From Siderastrea radians (lineage: Eukaryota; Cnidaria; Anthozoa; Scleractinia; Rhizangiidae), in assembly GCA_964017195.1 (NCBI GenBank), contig OZ024890.1:50957593-51021592 (forward strand): a stretch of DNA of 64,000 nt, given 5' to 3'. Below are positions 1 through 11,891 of this stretch, in pieces. Positions within the stretch are counted from its first letter, which is position 1; every line of letters begins with the position of its first letter. The position numbers were made by a program, and so were the translations under genes. The notes below the pieces were generated by a model. The model did no database searches, had not been told where the DNA came from, and saw only the letters and a list, made by a program, of their open reading frames with translations.

Positions 1-114
1 AACCAGAGCAATGTGAGTCTTGCCTATTGACGGTATTGTGTAGCACACAAGATACCAAGTAGGTTGTCACAAGTCGGTGAAGTAGGCCAGAACGTCATGG
101 TAGCCCACCTATAG

Positions 115-348
115 GGCAAGAACGTCATGCTAGCCCACATATAAGGCACTAATGTGAAAGTAAGTGAGTACAAGTGAAGGGAAGTGAGTACAAATGAAGG
201 AAAGTGAGTACAAATGAAGGAAAGTGAGTGCAAGTGAAGGAAAGTGTGTGTTAGTGGAGGTAGGTGCGTTAATCAGGTGGTGTATATATTCATATAGGAT
301 TGTAATGTCATTAGTGCCTTATATGTGGGCTAGCATGACGTTCTTGCC
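115..348. repeat. Fold-back: 40-bp perfect inverted arms
   Basis: Arms 115-154 and 309-348 are exact reverse complements (AACGTCATGCTAGCCCACAT and its inverse). A degenerate direct copy of the arm precedes the left arm at about 88-114. The loop contains the 20-bp minisatellite at 161-260. Confidence 0.8.
161..260. repeat. 20-bp minisatellite, 5 copies
   Basis: Five consecutive 20-bp units of type AAAGTGAGTACAAGTGAAGG; copies 2-4 differ at one to three positions and copy 5 is more diverged. Confidence 0.85.
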
Positions 349-470
349 GTGAAGTAGGATCGTCCAGTTGAGTGTAGTCCTGAGAAGGGCTGTTTGTGAT
401 GACATTGACTGACGTTTGCACAACCTGAGCGGAAGTCATTATCAGAGTGACTGATGACTCCTGGGTTCAC
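345..470 (-). mobile_element. Penelope-like element terminal-repeat fragment (copy 1)
   Basis: Shares with 52720-52810, 56870-56990 and 57010-57150 the string GTGTAGTCCTGAGAAGG...TGTTTGTGATGACATTGACTG and ACTCCTGGGTTCACACC. The copy at 52.7 kb is joined to a Penelope GIY-YIG domain, so this is a solo terminal fragment. Its hammerhead-like core (405-452) is damaged: CTGATAA for CTGATGA and GCAAAC for CGAAAC. Confidence 0.6.
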
Positions 471-2390
471 ACCATTTACAGTACTAGTAGCTTGTGTTCG
501 TTGTTGTTGTTGCTGTTGTCTTTTTGTTGTTCCAAATTTACTGAATAACAGGAGGCAAGAAATATTGTTGTTGTTAATGGTGGTGGTGGTGTTGTTTGTT
601 TGTAGCGATTTCGGAGAGATACCATCGTTTGGATTTCTTCTGCCGGCAGCCTGTGTTTACAGTCGTTCTAGCCTGCCTTAATCAATTCTATAAGTGTGGG
701 GGCAATACAAAGAATATAACTTTACAAGACATACTTGCAGTCGAAACTTGTGTTAGCGGAGGTTACCCTAATTGAACTCCCCAACCAAGAATGCATGTAC
801 ATGAGAAACCGTACATGTAAAAGGCGTCCAACATCTTTTCCACCCGTCTTGGTGTTTCACACTAGCTATGCTTTTATCGTTCTTTCAGATGGATTCGGCC
901 TGGACGCAGGACAACACACTAGCCATGAAGTTCCACACTGTGCGCGCGGGTGGAAGCAAACAGTCCTTCCAGAGACCAAGCAAACGGAGAAAATAATCAC
1001 TTGTATGGCTTTACCCTGTCATTCCTGAGGAAAATGGCAACCTCATAACCGCCAGAAATACATGTATTTTTGTAAAAAATTGTGCAGATGCAAGACCACG
1101 TGAAGGCAGTACTTGACAACCTTCATTTGAATGGACGCTTCTTTGTCAAGGTTTTGTTGGCACAGTCTTAAGACTTGCGCGCGAATCTGGGTTTAAAAGG
1201 TTGCATTATTCCTGCGTTACTTGAACTGTCAACGCTGTAAATGTGGACGGTGTTGGGGCACCGCAATAAACATGCTGCTGTTTTTATTGCAGCTCCTTTC
1301 ACGGTTTTTATTCCGTGGACAATAACGCAAGATAAATGCAACGTAACACTACATCCTTCGGGAGCGAAATGAAAACACAACGTCGCCTTCTTTGGTGCAA
1401 TGCTGACAAGGTCCTGACTGTGACAAGAAATCGGTAATCCCCCTCCCTCCCCCACCCCCACTTCTGCTCATGGTTCCTGCGGAAACGAAAAACGTGTAGC
1501 GTGCGAGCTATTGTAGCCTCCAACGCAGAAGTCCTTAGTGTACTCGTCACGCAATCCAGGAGGAATGCGTGACGAGCCCAAAGAATGCCTGGGTTTTAGA
1601 CAACCTGCAAGCACGTTCGCTTGATTGGGTTTTCTCGCAAGATTCATGGCGCTGGAAATAGTCGCCGGGATTGAATGGGACGAGTGGTTCATAAGAGCCG
1701 CCAGGAGACTGGCAAAGAGAACATGTGTAGTGTCCAAGAGAGCAAGACAAAAACGATGGACAACCAGATTAAAATTGCCAATCAAAGGTGAAATTAGATA
1801 GGACAAGTGACCAGAGAATGGGTAATTATCGCCAGGTTGAGGGAAACATAGCAGGAGAAAAAATCTCACTCAATAGCCTATTATGACAATATTTGTTCAT
1901 TCATACAATGTAAGCATAGCGAATAAACACCGGATTCTCGTTAGTCTTTTTTTTTTGTCTTTTGAACGCTGCCGAATCAGTCAACGACAGTTTGTTATTC
2001 ACATTCAATCGATGAGTGCATTCTACAATTTGGCAACAAAGTATGATTCGCACCTTAGAATTTTCTTGTCAATTTAAAAGCAGATCTAGATTTAATTTAT
2101 AAGGAAAAAATCGTAGTATTCTCTGTACAATATAGATAAAACAAAGGCCTTACTCTGTCAGATAATACTTTGCGTCTTTTTATTAAAATGGCATTGGAAA
2201 TTTCTTGAGATACAGTGCATACGCAGATAGTAAGTAAAAAGAGCTGTAACTTAAGCCTTGCGGGGGGACATGTACGGTTGCTACTTGTAGTTTGTTTTGA
2301 ATAGCGCCATCAAAAATCGCATTAAACTTCAATTATATGTTGCGAAACACGTTTAAGTTAACATCTGAAGGAATAGCACTTTGCGCGGTC
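471..2390. other. No supported gene
   Basis: Short GTT-rich runs at 500-605 and weak ORFs on both strands, none with a recognisable motif or codon pattern. I see nothing to annotate. Confidence 0.5.
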
Positions 2391-2393
2391 TTT

Positions 2394-4240
2394 TTAGTGT
2401 TTTCCCATCAGAATAGTCGCAAGAGCTTCGCGAAATTTTTCACTAAACGTAAAACAGATACAAGGGTTTATAGCACAACTTGCATGAGACAACAAACGAG
2501 CAAGAAGTCCATAGTTGTAAAGTTTACATGTCAGTCTTACCCCAAAGAAAATCAAGGTCACAAAAATATTGAGGGGTATCCAGCACACTGCACAGCCTAA
2601 AACAATGGCAATCGACATCTTCAGTACATTACTGTTTCTTTTTGCTCGCTGTTCTGCAGCGTTATGCAGGGTTCAATTCTACCTGTTACCATCCCCCCCG
2701 GGCACACCCGCGGGGATTTGCAATTTTTTTCTTACTTGGCGGTGTATTCCCCACCCCCGGGCACGCAGTAATTAAGAGACAATTCCCCACCCCCGGGACT
2801 CCTCATCGACCACAAATACGTTGTTTTGTGTTCAAAATTGATTTATATACAATAGCACAACCAGACGTTTTGACAAGAACTTCAACGTTTTTCTAGAGTT
2901 TACTGAACGAAGGATATTACATAGCATTAAAAAACATGGACACTACATTGAAAAAGAAAACTGAAGAAAAAAGTCTAACCGCACTGGCATTCGGCTCACG
3001 AGTAAAGAAATGTTCTTCACCGCGTGTTTTATTCTAAATATAGAACATGCACAAAAGTGGTCCGGTGAGCAAATTGATGACAGCATTTTAAAGGAGTTTT
3101 TCTTAGCTTGTTTCACAAGAACACTGGATTGAGATCTCTGTTTAATATCAAGCCGTGCATCTGTTTCATACAAGTACGCTGAAGAAATATTTCTATGCTT
3201 GTGATGAACGCCATCCATTCCAGTACGCATCAAACGCACCTTCGTTTAACAATTTATAGTAAACGTGCCTTTGAATACAGATTTTAATTTCGAGAGATTA
3301 TTCTTCTCCAACCAGTCTACTACAAATTCTAGAGATTTTCCCTGGAAATAAGCAGTCTTCACTACGCGGTCCGGCGCCATTGTGTCAACTGAGAAATGAT
3401 AAGCTAGTGACGTGCTTCACAAGAAAAACGAGAAGTTATTTTCGATTTGCCCCGCCCCCCTACCCCCGGGACAAAACTGTTTCAAACATTTCCCCACCCC
3501 CGGGCCCGAAGGGCTGGACTTGTCCCGGGGGTTGCCCGGGGGGGATGGTAACAGGTAAAATTGAAACATGCATTAACTGTTTGTTCACCAGGCGCCTTCT
3601 GCGACTTTAGCTTAAGAAATATTACGAAATATAATATAATAAACAAAGTAAATGGAACGGAGATGAACACAACAGATAGAGTCAAGAAGTAATTTCGAAG
3701 CAAGGAATGTCCTGAGACTTCACTCCACATCAGCCAACACTCTCGCTTTTCAGGAAGCTTAACTGGTTCGACCATGAAGAAGCTTAAGAGAATCATGGTA
3801 ATAGAAAACATCCACGTGCCAAGAATGAAGAAGAGGCAGAGCTTTGAACTTATGAGCGGGGAACGGAGGGAAATACCACAGCTCCAAATCGATCTACTGT
3901 TATGGGAACCAGACTTTGAACAGACACAGTTGCCGAGATATATTCTAATAAAAATAAAATTTTGCATAAGACCAGGCCAAGGGGTCCACTGTCAAGCCAA
4001 GAAACCACGTACAAATCTGTTAGCAACTGTGGAAAGACGAAAATTGGATAAACCAGGTCGGACATAGCCATGTTCAGGATCAAGAAGTTGATTGTTTTTC
4101 TCATGGTTTTCTTCTTGGATACAATCATTTCAATAAAGCAATTCCCGGTCAGCGAAACAAATAGAATAAAGCAATAACATTCTCTCTGCCGTATTATTAC
4201 CTGGGCTGGAGCAGTTCAATGGCTGCGTTTCATTCAGGGA
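2394..4240 (-). pseudogene. Rhodopsin-class (class A) GPCR pseudogene interrupted by a transposon
   Basis: Remains of a 7TM receptor of the large cnidarian rhodopsin-like group; ligand unknown. Reading from 4240 downward: N-terminus with sequons (NET, NCS, NNT); TM1 (FVSLTGNCFIEMIV); TM2 (NFLILNMAMSDLVYPI); TM3 with C (LCKILF) and DRF replacing DRY; TM4 (KLCLFFILGTWMFSI); TM5 (FTLFIILYFVIFLKLK); then an 899-bp insertion; TM6 with CWIP; TM7 with NPCIC in place of NPxxY; KFREAL helix 8; stop at 2394. Single-base frameshifts lie in TM1 (about 4165) and just after DRF (about 3870, FPSVPRS against FPLRSPLI). The frames on either side of the insertion do not coincide. It cannot make a full receptor. 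Confidence 0.85.
2669..3567. mobile_element. 899-bp inverted-repeat element inside the GPCR pseudogene, TSD ATGCA
   Basis: The ends are inverted copies: left GGTTCAATTCTACCTGTTAC and right (reverse complement) GTTTCAATTTTACCTGTTAC, continuing into CCATCCCCCCCGGGCA on both sides. ATGCA flanks it at 2664-2668 and 3568-3572. Subterminal parts hold several CCCCACCCCCGGG boxes (near 2749, 2785, 3463, 3494). No transposase ORF is visible, so it is probably non-autonomous; superfamily unassigned. Confidence 0.7.
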
Positions 4241-6040
4241 CCTGCTCAAGTCTGTTAACATCTTGTAGTATTTGCTTGGTTTTTTTTTAGTCTTCACAAG
4301 GGAATACGGTCTGCTTTTGAGTATTCAGTCTTGGCCTTCACTAAGCTATACAAAGAGAAGTTTCTTTCCTTATACTGAAAGATGAAAAGGATAAATAGCA
4401 ATCTGCTTTCAGTTCCACGCAGGAGTAGAAAATATTGGTTGTCCGTTCGTATTTGCATTTAATGCGTACAGTTATATTTTTGATTGAAGAATACAATAGG
4501 CAAACCGATTATTGTCAGGTCTGAGAAGTGTACCCTCTTTCCGTTTTCTATTATATTTCGTAATCCCGTAATCTAAGTTCAAAATACCAGATGAATGTTT
4601 TATTGCAAAACGTCCCTCAGGACATTGAGGTCGAATAATTGTTAATAATAACAATTGTTAATTATTTTATATATATATATATATAAACGAAAAAGGGCAG
4701 CAATTCAGATCACCTTGGGACATTGTCAAGGAAACATGGTCTGTTGAAAATTTGCTGGTTAGTTTTTCAGATTATTGAAGAGCACTATCAGGTCATTGTA
4801 ATTGTCCGCTGATAATTCGAGTAAATAAAGAAGAAAGGTCAATCCGAGTAACCTCATTCTTGGCTAATATATAGACAACAAAATACAAGTTTGATGGAAA
4901 ATTTGGTTATATTTCGGAACTACGCTAAACCATCATCAGACTAAAGTGACGTACAAATTAAAGGTTGTTGATTTAAATACTACAAAAGGTGTTACATAGG
5001 TGAGTAATACACAAGTGAAAAGAAAACAACAGCGGTACTCAGGAGAACGGCTCAGGCTATGTAATGTCTACGCTATAAGCAAGTTTTCCCGCTTCCCAGA
5101 AAACCATTGGGTCGTATCGTTCATAGTATATGCTTTTCAGACGACAACGTTTTTTCAATTAGGTTTATAATCGATAGAGGTAATTATGTACAAGTACGTC
5201 GTTTGATGGTTTTCGTGGATTTTTCCAAATACAACCGTGTTTCAATGTTTACACTACGGCAAGTTCTATGTTTGGTGTACAAATGACAGAATTTTCACCC
5301 ACACGTTGTTAATCCGCAAGCTTGTTATACGCAGTTTCCACTATACTTCGAAATACTTCGCAAATGAGGTTTTGCTAAAAACGCCATATATAATAGCGCT
5401 AGCAAATCACATTGTAGGACCTTCTAGTCTTACTTCACCTAAAACGTTTATCCAGATTTGTTGAACGTTTTTGGCAGTACAACCTTTACTTTCTACAACT
5501 ATATTAGATCATGCAGGCTGTTTAGAGCTCTAAGGGACTAAAATCTACCACCACTGTTTCATCCAAATGGATAAGATCTGTGCCGTTATGCCTCTGTCGT
5601 GAACCGGAGCCTTGGTACTGGAACATGGCACCGTTTACTTGAAAAGCAAAATAAAAATGAATTAGAAATACACCTTACTACAAGAAAAGTACACGGCAGT
5701 AGTTGCTGAGCAATCGATGCCATTTTCATCGTTTTTATTAGAATTCGGAATTCCATCTGTAGAATTTTAAACGAGCAGAATGTCATGAATAGGACATCTT
5801 TCTTTGTATGGAGATGTTGTATTCGTTTGGCTACCCCGTCGAGCATAGTTCAAGAAATCTGTATCCGACAATGTTGGATGGTGTTCAATCCGTTTGACGA
5901 AGGCCCAAGGCCTCGGCCGAAAGGGTTGAACATTTCCTTTCAAATCTGTTTAACATCGTTGACTCCAACTTCCCGAACTCATTAATTATTCATTAAGAGA
6001 AAACAAAGGAAATCACAACCATGACGGTGGTTTGGATACC
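4241..6040. other. No supported gene; AT-rich
   Basis: Contains an (AT)n run at about 4668-4686 and short unsupported ORFs. No domain, splice pattern or repeat boundary recognised. Confidence 0.45.
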
Positions 6041-6123
6041 GGATCTTCAATTTTGCGAACTTTTGCTTTGAATTTCTCCAAGAATTATGAATGGTTTCAG
6101 AGGCCATACCAAAAACTCGAAAG

Positions 6124-6236
6124 AGTGTTTCATCAGGTATCCAAACACCTCGAAGTCGGTTAAAAAAAAAGACACTCTGCTGCGCCTCGTTTTTTAAACC
6201 CACCTATCGGTGTTTGGATATCCTGATGAAACACTT
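6124..6236. repeat. Inverted repeat with 26-bp arms (MITE-like end)
   Basis: AGTGTTTCATCAGGTATCCA at 6124 and its near-perfect reverse complement at 6210-6236 (GGTGTTTGGATATCCTGATG). Another GGTTTGGATACC copy lies near 6030. Probably nested ends of short inverted-repeat elements. Confidence 0.55.
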
Positions 6237-6439
6237 TTTTTTTAATTAGCTTCGCCATACAAGAAAACAAAGAGATGAAAAAGAAAAGGAAGTTAAATAC
6301 TGAAACTACTTATAAAACTAACACAATAAACAAAGCAAAACACAGAACTCGAATAAATACGGCAGGGTAACCACAACTGCGGGTAGCCAATTACTGTGGG
6401 CCCGATTTAAATAAAAACGTTAAAATAAGCTAAAATGAT

Positions 6440-6590
6440 AAACGCTTTTGTCACCCTGTTGAATGATGTTGAAGGCCGTTAAGCGTAGTTTGATTGCTTT
6501 TAAACTTTTGCCCTCCGCCAAACAGGCTCCTGCAACATTTCTATTCAGCACCTTTTCATATTATTGAATGATGTTGAATCCCATGGATCG
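6440..6590. repeat. GTTGAATGATGTTGAA repeat family, fragment
   Basis: Two copies of TTGAATGATGTTGAA (about 6459 and 6563) around CTCCGCCAAACAGGCTCC. The same words recur at 34437-34860, so this is a dispersed family. Confidence 0.5.
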
Positions 6591-7418
6591 AGACCATAGA
6601 ATTCATCTTAAGCTAGCATGGCGTCGACTATCTGGGCTGTTTTCTTGAAGTTACGGCGTTAGGTTCACGCCTCGCCGGGTTATTGCCTCATCCACCTTCA
6701 CTTCCGTAACCGTTTCCCACTCTTTTTCTCTGCAAATTCATTTCTGTCATATCTGATGTCAACAGGAGCAACGAGTGACTCTGTGGTAAAGATAATTTAA
6801 GTAAAGTATGGAGTGTTGTGATTTTTTATATCTCCGAATCATCCGAAAAACGTATTCTCAGCGAAAAATAAAATATTCTGTTTCCTTCTTTATTTTAAAC
6901 CATAATGCAGAAACAAATATAACAACAAGGACTTTTGTTATTTTGAAATAACAGTAGTCGTTGTTGTTGTTTTGTAACAAAATGGTAAGGTTGAACTAAC
7001 ACTAAATTTAGCCCAAGTGGGTTTGCAGCCATTATTGACAATATTTGTAACCTTTTGCTCATGATAACTTACCGGGCTTTCTGCCACTGGAGTGATAGAG
7101 GCTGCTGAGGCCTAAAAGCAATAGAGAGAGTTTTAAAACATATATTCCGAACAATCATGTGGTGGGCCTTTTTATTTGCTACAGACTTTGTGAAGTTAGC
7201 CAATAACAATCGAGAAACAAAGATGGTGACTTCCTCGTCAGTCTCGTAACTAGCATCAGTTTTGTGCCTACTGATTTAGGTCCGTGCTAAGGTTTTACAT
7301 GTCAGTAAAATTCAAACACAAATGAGCACTATTAAACGGTGGTCGCCAAGTAAGCAAATAGGATCGATATTTCATTCAACAGCAAATGGAAAGAGAAAAG
7401 GCTATTTTACGCTAATAT

Positions 7419-7511
7419 GATTGATCGATCGATCGTTCGATCGATCGATTGAACGATTGATTAATTGATTGATTGATTGATTGATTGATTGACTGATTGA
7501 TTGATTGATTA

Positions 7512-7549
<38 letters not shown>
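7419..7549. repeat. (GATT)n / (GATC)n microsatellite
   Basis: Uninterrupted tetranucleotide tract, GATC units changing to GATT units. The apparent INQSINQS ORF on the minus strand is a reading of this repeat. Confidence 0.95.
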
Positions 7550-7550
<1 letters not shown>

Positions 7551-7598
7551 TGAACAGAACAAACCTCCAAATTAACGAAACTTTGTGGTCTTTTATTG

Positions 7599-7862
7599 TT
7601 AAAGGAGAAGGTCACTCCAGAAACGGTGTATTTTTTGAAATCGCCAATAAAAAGGTAGCACTAAGTTGAGTTACTGACCGTGGATTTAGCTTCTAAAGTG
7701 CATCCGATCCCACTGAAATTCCTTTCCAAAGAGGGCCAAAATTCAACACTGCGCGCCGCCATTTTGAATTGTCTGTGACGTCAAATTGTGCAGCGAGACC
7801 AGCGGTCGGGTAACGTGGGCTCGTTTATTATACATCGTTTCTGGAGTGCCCTTCTCCTTTAA
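7599..7862. mobile_element. TTAA-flanked MITE (piggyBac-type target), 256 bp core
   Basis: TTAA at 7599-7602 and 7859-7862 flank inverted ends AGGAGAAGGTCACTCCAGAA and AGGAGAAGGGCACTCCAGAA, extending about 28 bp. A TTAA target is the hallmark of the piggyBac superfamily (and of Kolobok). No ORF. The interior carries CCGCCATTTTG and TGACGTCA. Confidence 0.8.
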
Positions 7863-8119
7863 CTGCTCCAAATCAAGGAAGCGTTCACTCATGAAATTTT
7901 GGTGGAATTCAAACTGTTAAAGAAAGCACAGACGATGGATGATACAGTGAAAGAGTGAACTGTGCTGGGAACCCAAACTGTCACGGACTCAATCTCCCAG
8001 TTAATATTGAGAGATCAAATCTATTAGTGAGCGGCTTATACATAAATTATTGTAGTGGAATGGAAGTTTGCAATAACACACCAGGCTTTTGCGGAATTTC
8101 AGCCTTTAATGTGTCGAAG

Positions 8120-10589
8120 CATGAGCTATGGGAAACATGGATTTTGAGTTCTCATCGAACGTTGTTTCAAGCAAACAGCGATAAAATATGTCAACTATTC
8201 AATAAAACTATCACCTTACGGTCAGTTCTGCTGTCCCTTGTCTTTGATTCCTGCTTTATCTTCTGCAAATATCTCTGTTTCTCCCCAATTCTTCGGTGAG
8301 TTCGATGTGCTTTCTTTTACAGCTCGCCATTTTGAAAAACCACTCATTCCCAGTTCTTTTCATTCCCAGTTCTACGCAGCCAACTAGAAAACCTCCTAAA
8401 GCCACCCAAAAGCCACTGGGTAGGAAGCGCTTGGGCTGTTGCTAGGAGATCTGTGCCTTTGGCCAATCGTAGGGCCGAAAAGACAATCGCTATTGTTTTT
8501 CAAATTCGCATTCAGCTGGTAAGAGCAAAAAGCTCTTTCCAGTCCCCCGACGGAACCTAATTTGAATAGACCATTTTCATTATGACGTCACATGCGCTAA
8601 GGTTTCAGGTAGTTTTAGTAAAAATCGCGCCCAGTGTCGCGCGATCGCGGGAAAGTGTCAAAAAATCAGCATAAGCGCCATGTCGGCCAAGGCAAGCTAC
8701 CAGTTGTTTCACAAAGTTAGGTGCTCGATTGCTACACAAATTCAAAGAAATTCAGCGTGGAGTTTTTTGTGCTTTTTCTTTCGATAAACGAGGAATTGCG
8801 AAGAGTGTTGTTGACGAACATTTCAAAGGAAAACTTTTTTTCCAATTCCCTCATGAGAAAAAGAATCGAAGGGGAGAAAAGAGTTTCTGACATAAGAGAT
8901 ATAGAACACTTAGAACAGTTTTTCAATAACAGAACCAAATGGAGATCGAGGCAATAAAAATTTTCTATCTAGCATAGTGCAAAACAAAATGAGGAACCCA
9001 TTGAAATGCTTTGAGCGACTCGCTCTGAAATTTAATAAAAACAAAACAAAGCATTAAATATTTCGCCTTGAGTGAATCGGCAGTTCAAAGTTAAATTAAA
9101 ATGGAAGAGAAATTCCATTCACTACTACAAGTTAACGCAAAACACGTAAAGATGGTTGAAATATTCTGTCAACTGAAAAAGCAAACAATGTTATTCGCAC
9201 TAAGACGGCCGAACGATTTTTTGCTTTCAAATTAAACAACCCAATGTGCAGTACCAAAGAGAGCAAACCGGCTGGAGACATAAGCTCAACAAACAAAACC
9301 TACAACGACAAAATCTTGAAAGTTTATACGCACAACAATACATTTTCCCACCAAGATTAACTGTAATAAATGCAACTGCAATATCAGATCGCTTATTTTC
9401 ATTTCAATACGAAATTCCATGAAAAGACAAACAGAGAAAAAGGGAAAATAAACCTTCAGGTATGAAAAAAATATTCAGAATAGCACTTGCTGTCCTGGGA
9501 AAACAAAATGTCTCGAGTACAATTCCGCTTAACTTGACACTGTTTTGTACCAGATTTCTGCAAGTTTTTTAAACATTTCAAGAAAGCTATTATAAATGTG
9601 GATTGGCTCACTTAAAAAATTCTTACGAAGTCAATCCACAGTCAAATATGTAATTTAGCAACGGTTGAAGTGGAAGAAATACTTAAAATCGATCGTTGAC
9701 CTTGGAAATAAAAACGACACTGACAATACAGTGTTCTCGAACAAGGATTTCTTTGCTCTAACTCTCCAATTTCTTCTATAACCGCCGTCGAGTATTCTTC
9801 AGGTCTTTTCCTTGTAGCAACAACCTTTTAAAAGAAATGTCTTCAAAAGACTTCATCCTAGGGATGAATGTAAAATTACCGGCCTGAAAATCGAGCGTAC
9901 AAGAAGCCATCCGCTAAAAAGTTTTTGTAACGCACCGAGTGCGAAACGATAAAAAAAACTTGAAAAATAAAGCTTCCTTACTTTTACGTTGTTGTCTCTA
10001 GATGTGTCCTGGTGGGGTAAAAGCAGGTTTGTCGCTTATGTCACTCGAGGTCCTCTCAATTATGCACGTTATAGACTAGACGTGATGTGATCGACCAACT
10101 GGGCCGCCATTGCATTGCATGTGTGGATTATTTTGAATTTTCCCGCGATTGAGCGACCCTGGGTGCGATCTTTACTACAACTACCAGAAACCTTTGCGTG
10201 TGTGACGTCATAATGAAAATGGTCTATTGTAACGACGACCTTCCATATATGGAAGTCCGTCGTGCAATGTTCTTACGAGCTTGTAACCATAACCTGGAAA
10301 AGATGGCCTACCCATTGGGATTTAGGGCGGCTTTGGGAGGTTTTCTAGTTAGCTGCGTAGAACTGGGAATGAGTGGTTTTTCAAAATGGCGGGCGCTAAA
10401 AGTAAGCATATCTGGCTTGAACTCACTGAAGAATCGGGGAGAAACAGGGATATTTGCAAAAGATAAGGCTTAAATCAGCAGAACTGACGGTAATGTGATA
10501 GTTTTATTGAGTAGTCGACATATTTCATCGCTGTTTGCTTGAAACAACGTTCGATGAGAACTCAGAATCCATGTTTCCTATAGTTCATG
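8120..10589. mobile_element. P-element-like transposon with about 500-bp terminal inverted repeats, TSD GTCGAAG
   Basis: Left end CATGAGCTATGGGAAACATG and right end (inverse) CATGAACTATAGGAAACATG. Homology between left and right continues inward for roughly 500 bp: TGACGTCA at 8583 pairs with the inverse at about 10205, and CGATCGCGGGAAA with its inverse near 10140. The 7-bp GTCGAAG repeats at 8113-8119 and 10590-10596. The Drosophila P element also begins CATGA, and the P superfamily makes 7-8 bp duplications, so I infer P type. A short palindrome (GACCTTCCATATATGGAAGTC) sits at about 10237. No transposase was recognised in the 1.4-kb centre. Confidence 0.7.
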
Positions 10590-10599
10590 GTCGAAGGTA

Positions 10600-11500
10600 G
10601 GCGGAAAAAGCTCTTTTTAGTACCACGTATGACGGTACTGTTTTATACCTGCTGTTCCTGGGGCGTCGCGCTGAGCTGGGCTCTTGTTCTAGTATTGACA
10701 AGGTGTATGCCTGTGTTGATTTGGGCAGTCACTGCTTCGTCTTTCTTGCGCAACTGGTATATCTAACAAATAAGTAAATAAATAAAATGCGTGAGTCCTC
10801 TTCTGGGCTGAAGGCTTGAAATATCTATCTTACACGTAAAGTGCACGGCTCTGTTTAGTGGGCATCGAGAAATTCTGTCGGCAGAATCTCGAGCATAATT
10901 CGCTACCTACAGCAGTGGGCATTCTGCCAGCAAATACTGCAGCAGCAGCAGCAGCATCAGCAGCAGTAGGATTTAAAATCCAACAGGATTTGAATTAAAA
11001 TAGCAAAAAAGTTCGTAACAAAAAGGAGCGGTTAAAAGAAAAATAAAGAAGAAATTCAAACAAATTGCTCTGGCAGTGTGGTTCGCATCTTGCATGCCCT
11101 TAGCTAAAACGCGTCTGCATCATGATTGCATATCTCTGCGTCATTACAAAAAATGCGCCCACAAATTCCCACCTCCATCCCCCGGTTTAGACAACAAAAT
11201 AACAAAAAGATAATTCCAACATGTCAAACTCACCAAATGCATACCAATTTTTCTAGAAAGTAAATAGCGTGCCGAGCAGAATTCGAGCCGAATTTCTTGT
11301 CCGAGCAAAATTTTAAGAAAGATTAGGCTATTTAATTACGAGCAATGATAACAGTTTTCCAAAATGTCGTGGTCTTAGTTGACAACCCTGACTTTTTGGT
11401 TAAAACATAGCATTTGTCTTGTTACTGGAGTGCTAGTGCCTACTCAATTTGGAATGGTCCATGATACGTTCGTTCCTGATTAATTTGGTTTCCCTGCATA
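10600..11500. other. No supported gene; downstream flank of the receptor gene
   Basis: Probably 3'-UTR or intergenic sequence beyond the receptor stop at 11532. Contains a (CAG)n-like run at 10938-10970. A possible tiny exon near 11440-11495 (acceptor TTTATGCAG) is not convincing. Confidence 0.4.
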
Positions 11501-11531
11501 AACAAAGGAAGTGGAAAAAAACAGCATGGCC

Positions 11532-11891
11532 TTAGTTCTCTGAAATTACTACCTTTGGGACAAACAACAGTAACAGCGTAACAGAGGTGCCCAAAATGAG
11601 ACACAGCGAGGAAATGGCGTAAGGGATTTCATGATGCATGGATCCATTCAAAGCCATGGCCACAGTAACACCAATGATTGCCAATACCACCACGTTATAA
11701 ACAGACATCCCAATGTATTTGGAGTCGTTTAGGGCAGGAATAGTGACACTACGTGTCTCCCAGGCTAGGAACAGACCAAATAACAAGATAATGCCTTTGT
11801 AGGTAAATAGGGCCGCCATAAAATGGGTCTTGTATTTGCAGGTGCACTGGTAAAACAGAGGGGGGATGATGGTGCCTTGTTCCATTCGTTC
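11532..11891 (-). CDS. GABA-B-like receptor, exon 14 (TM5-TM7, stop)
   Basis: 119 codons plus stop, acceptor TCTACAG/GAA, phase 0. Holds loop 2 cysteines (FYQCTC), TM5 ([17 protein letters not shown]), TM6 ([18 protein letters not shown]) and TM7 ending [10 protein letters not shown]. The protein then stops, so the cytoplasmic tail is only a few residues. A GTAGTA directly after FVPK could be a donor into a further small exon near 11500, but that intron would be only about 60 bp, so I kept the stop at 11532. Confidence 0.88.
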   Translation of the reverse strand, partial: ERMEQGTIIPPLFYQCTCKYKTHFMAALFTYKGIILLFGLFLAWETRSVTIPALNDSKYIGMSVYNVVVLAIIGVTVAMALNGSMHHEIPYAISSLCLILGTSVTLLLLFVPKVVISEN

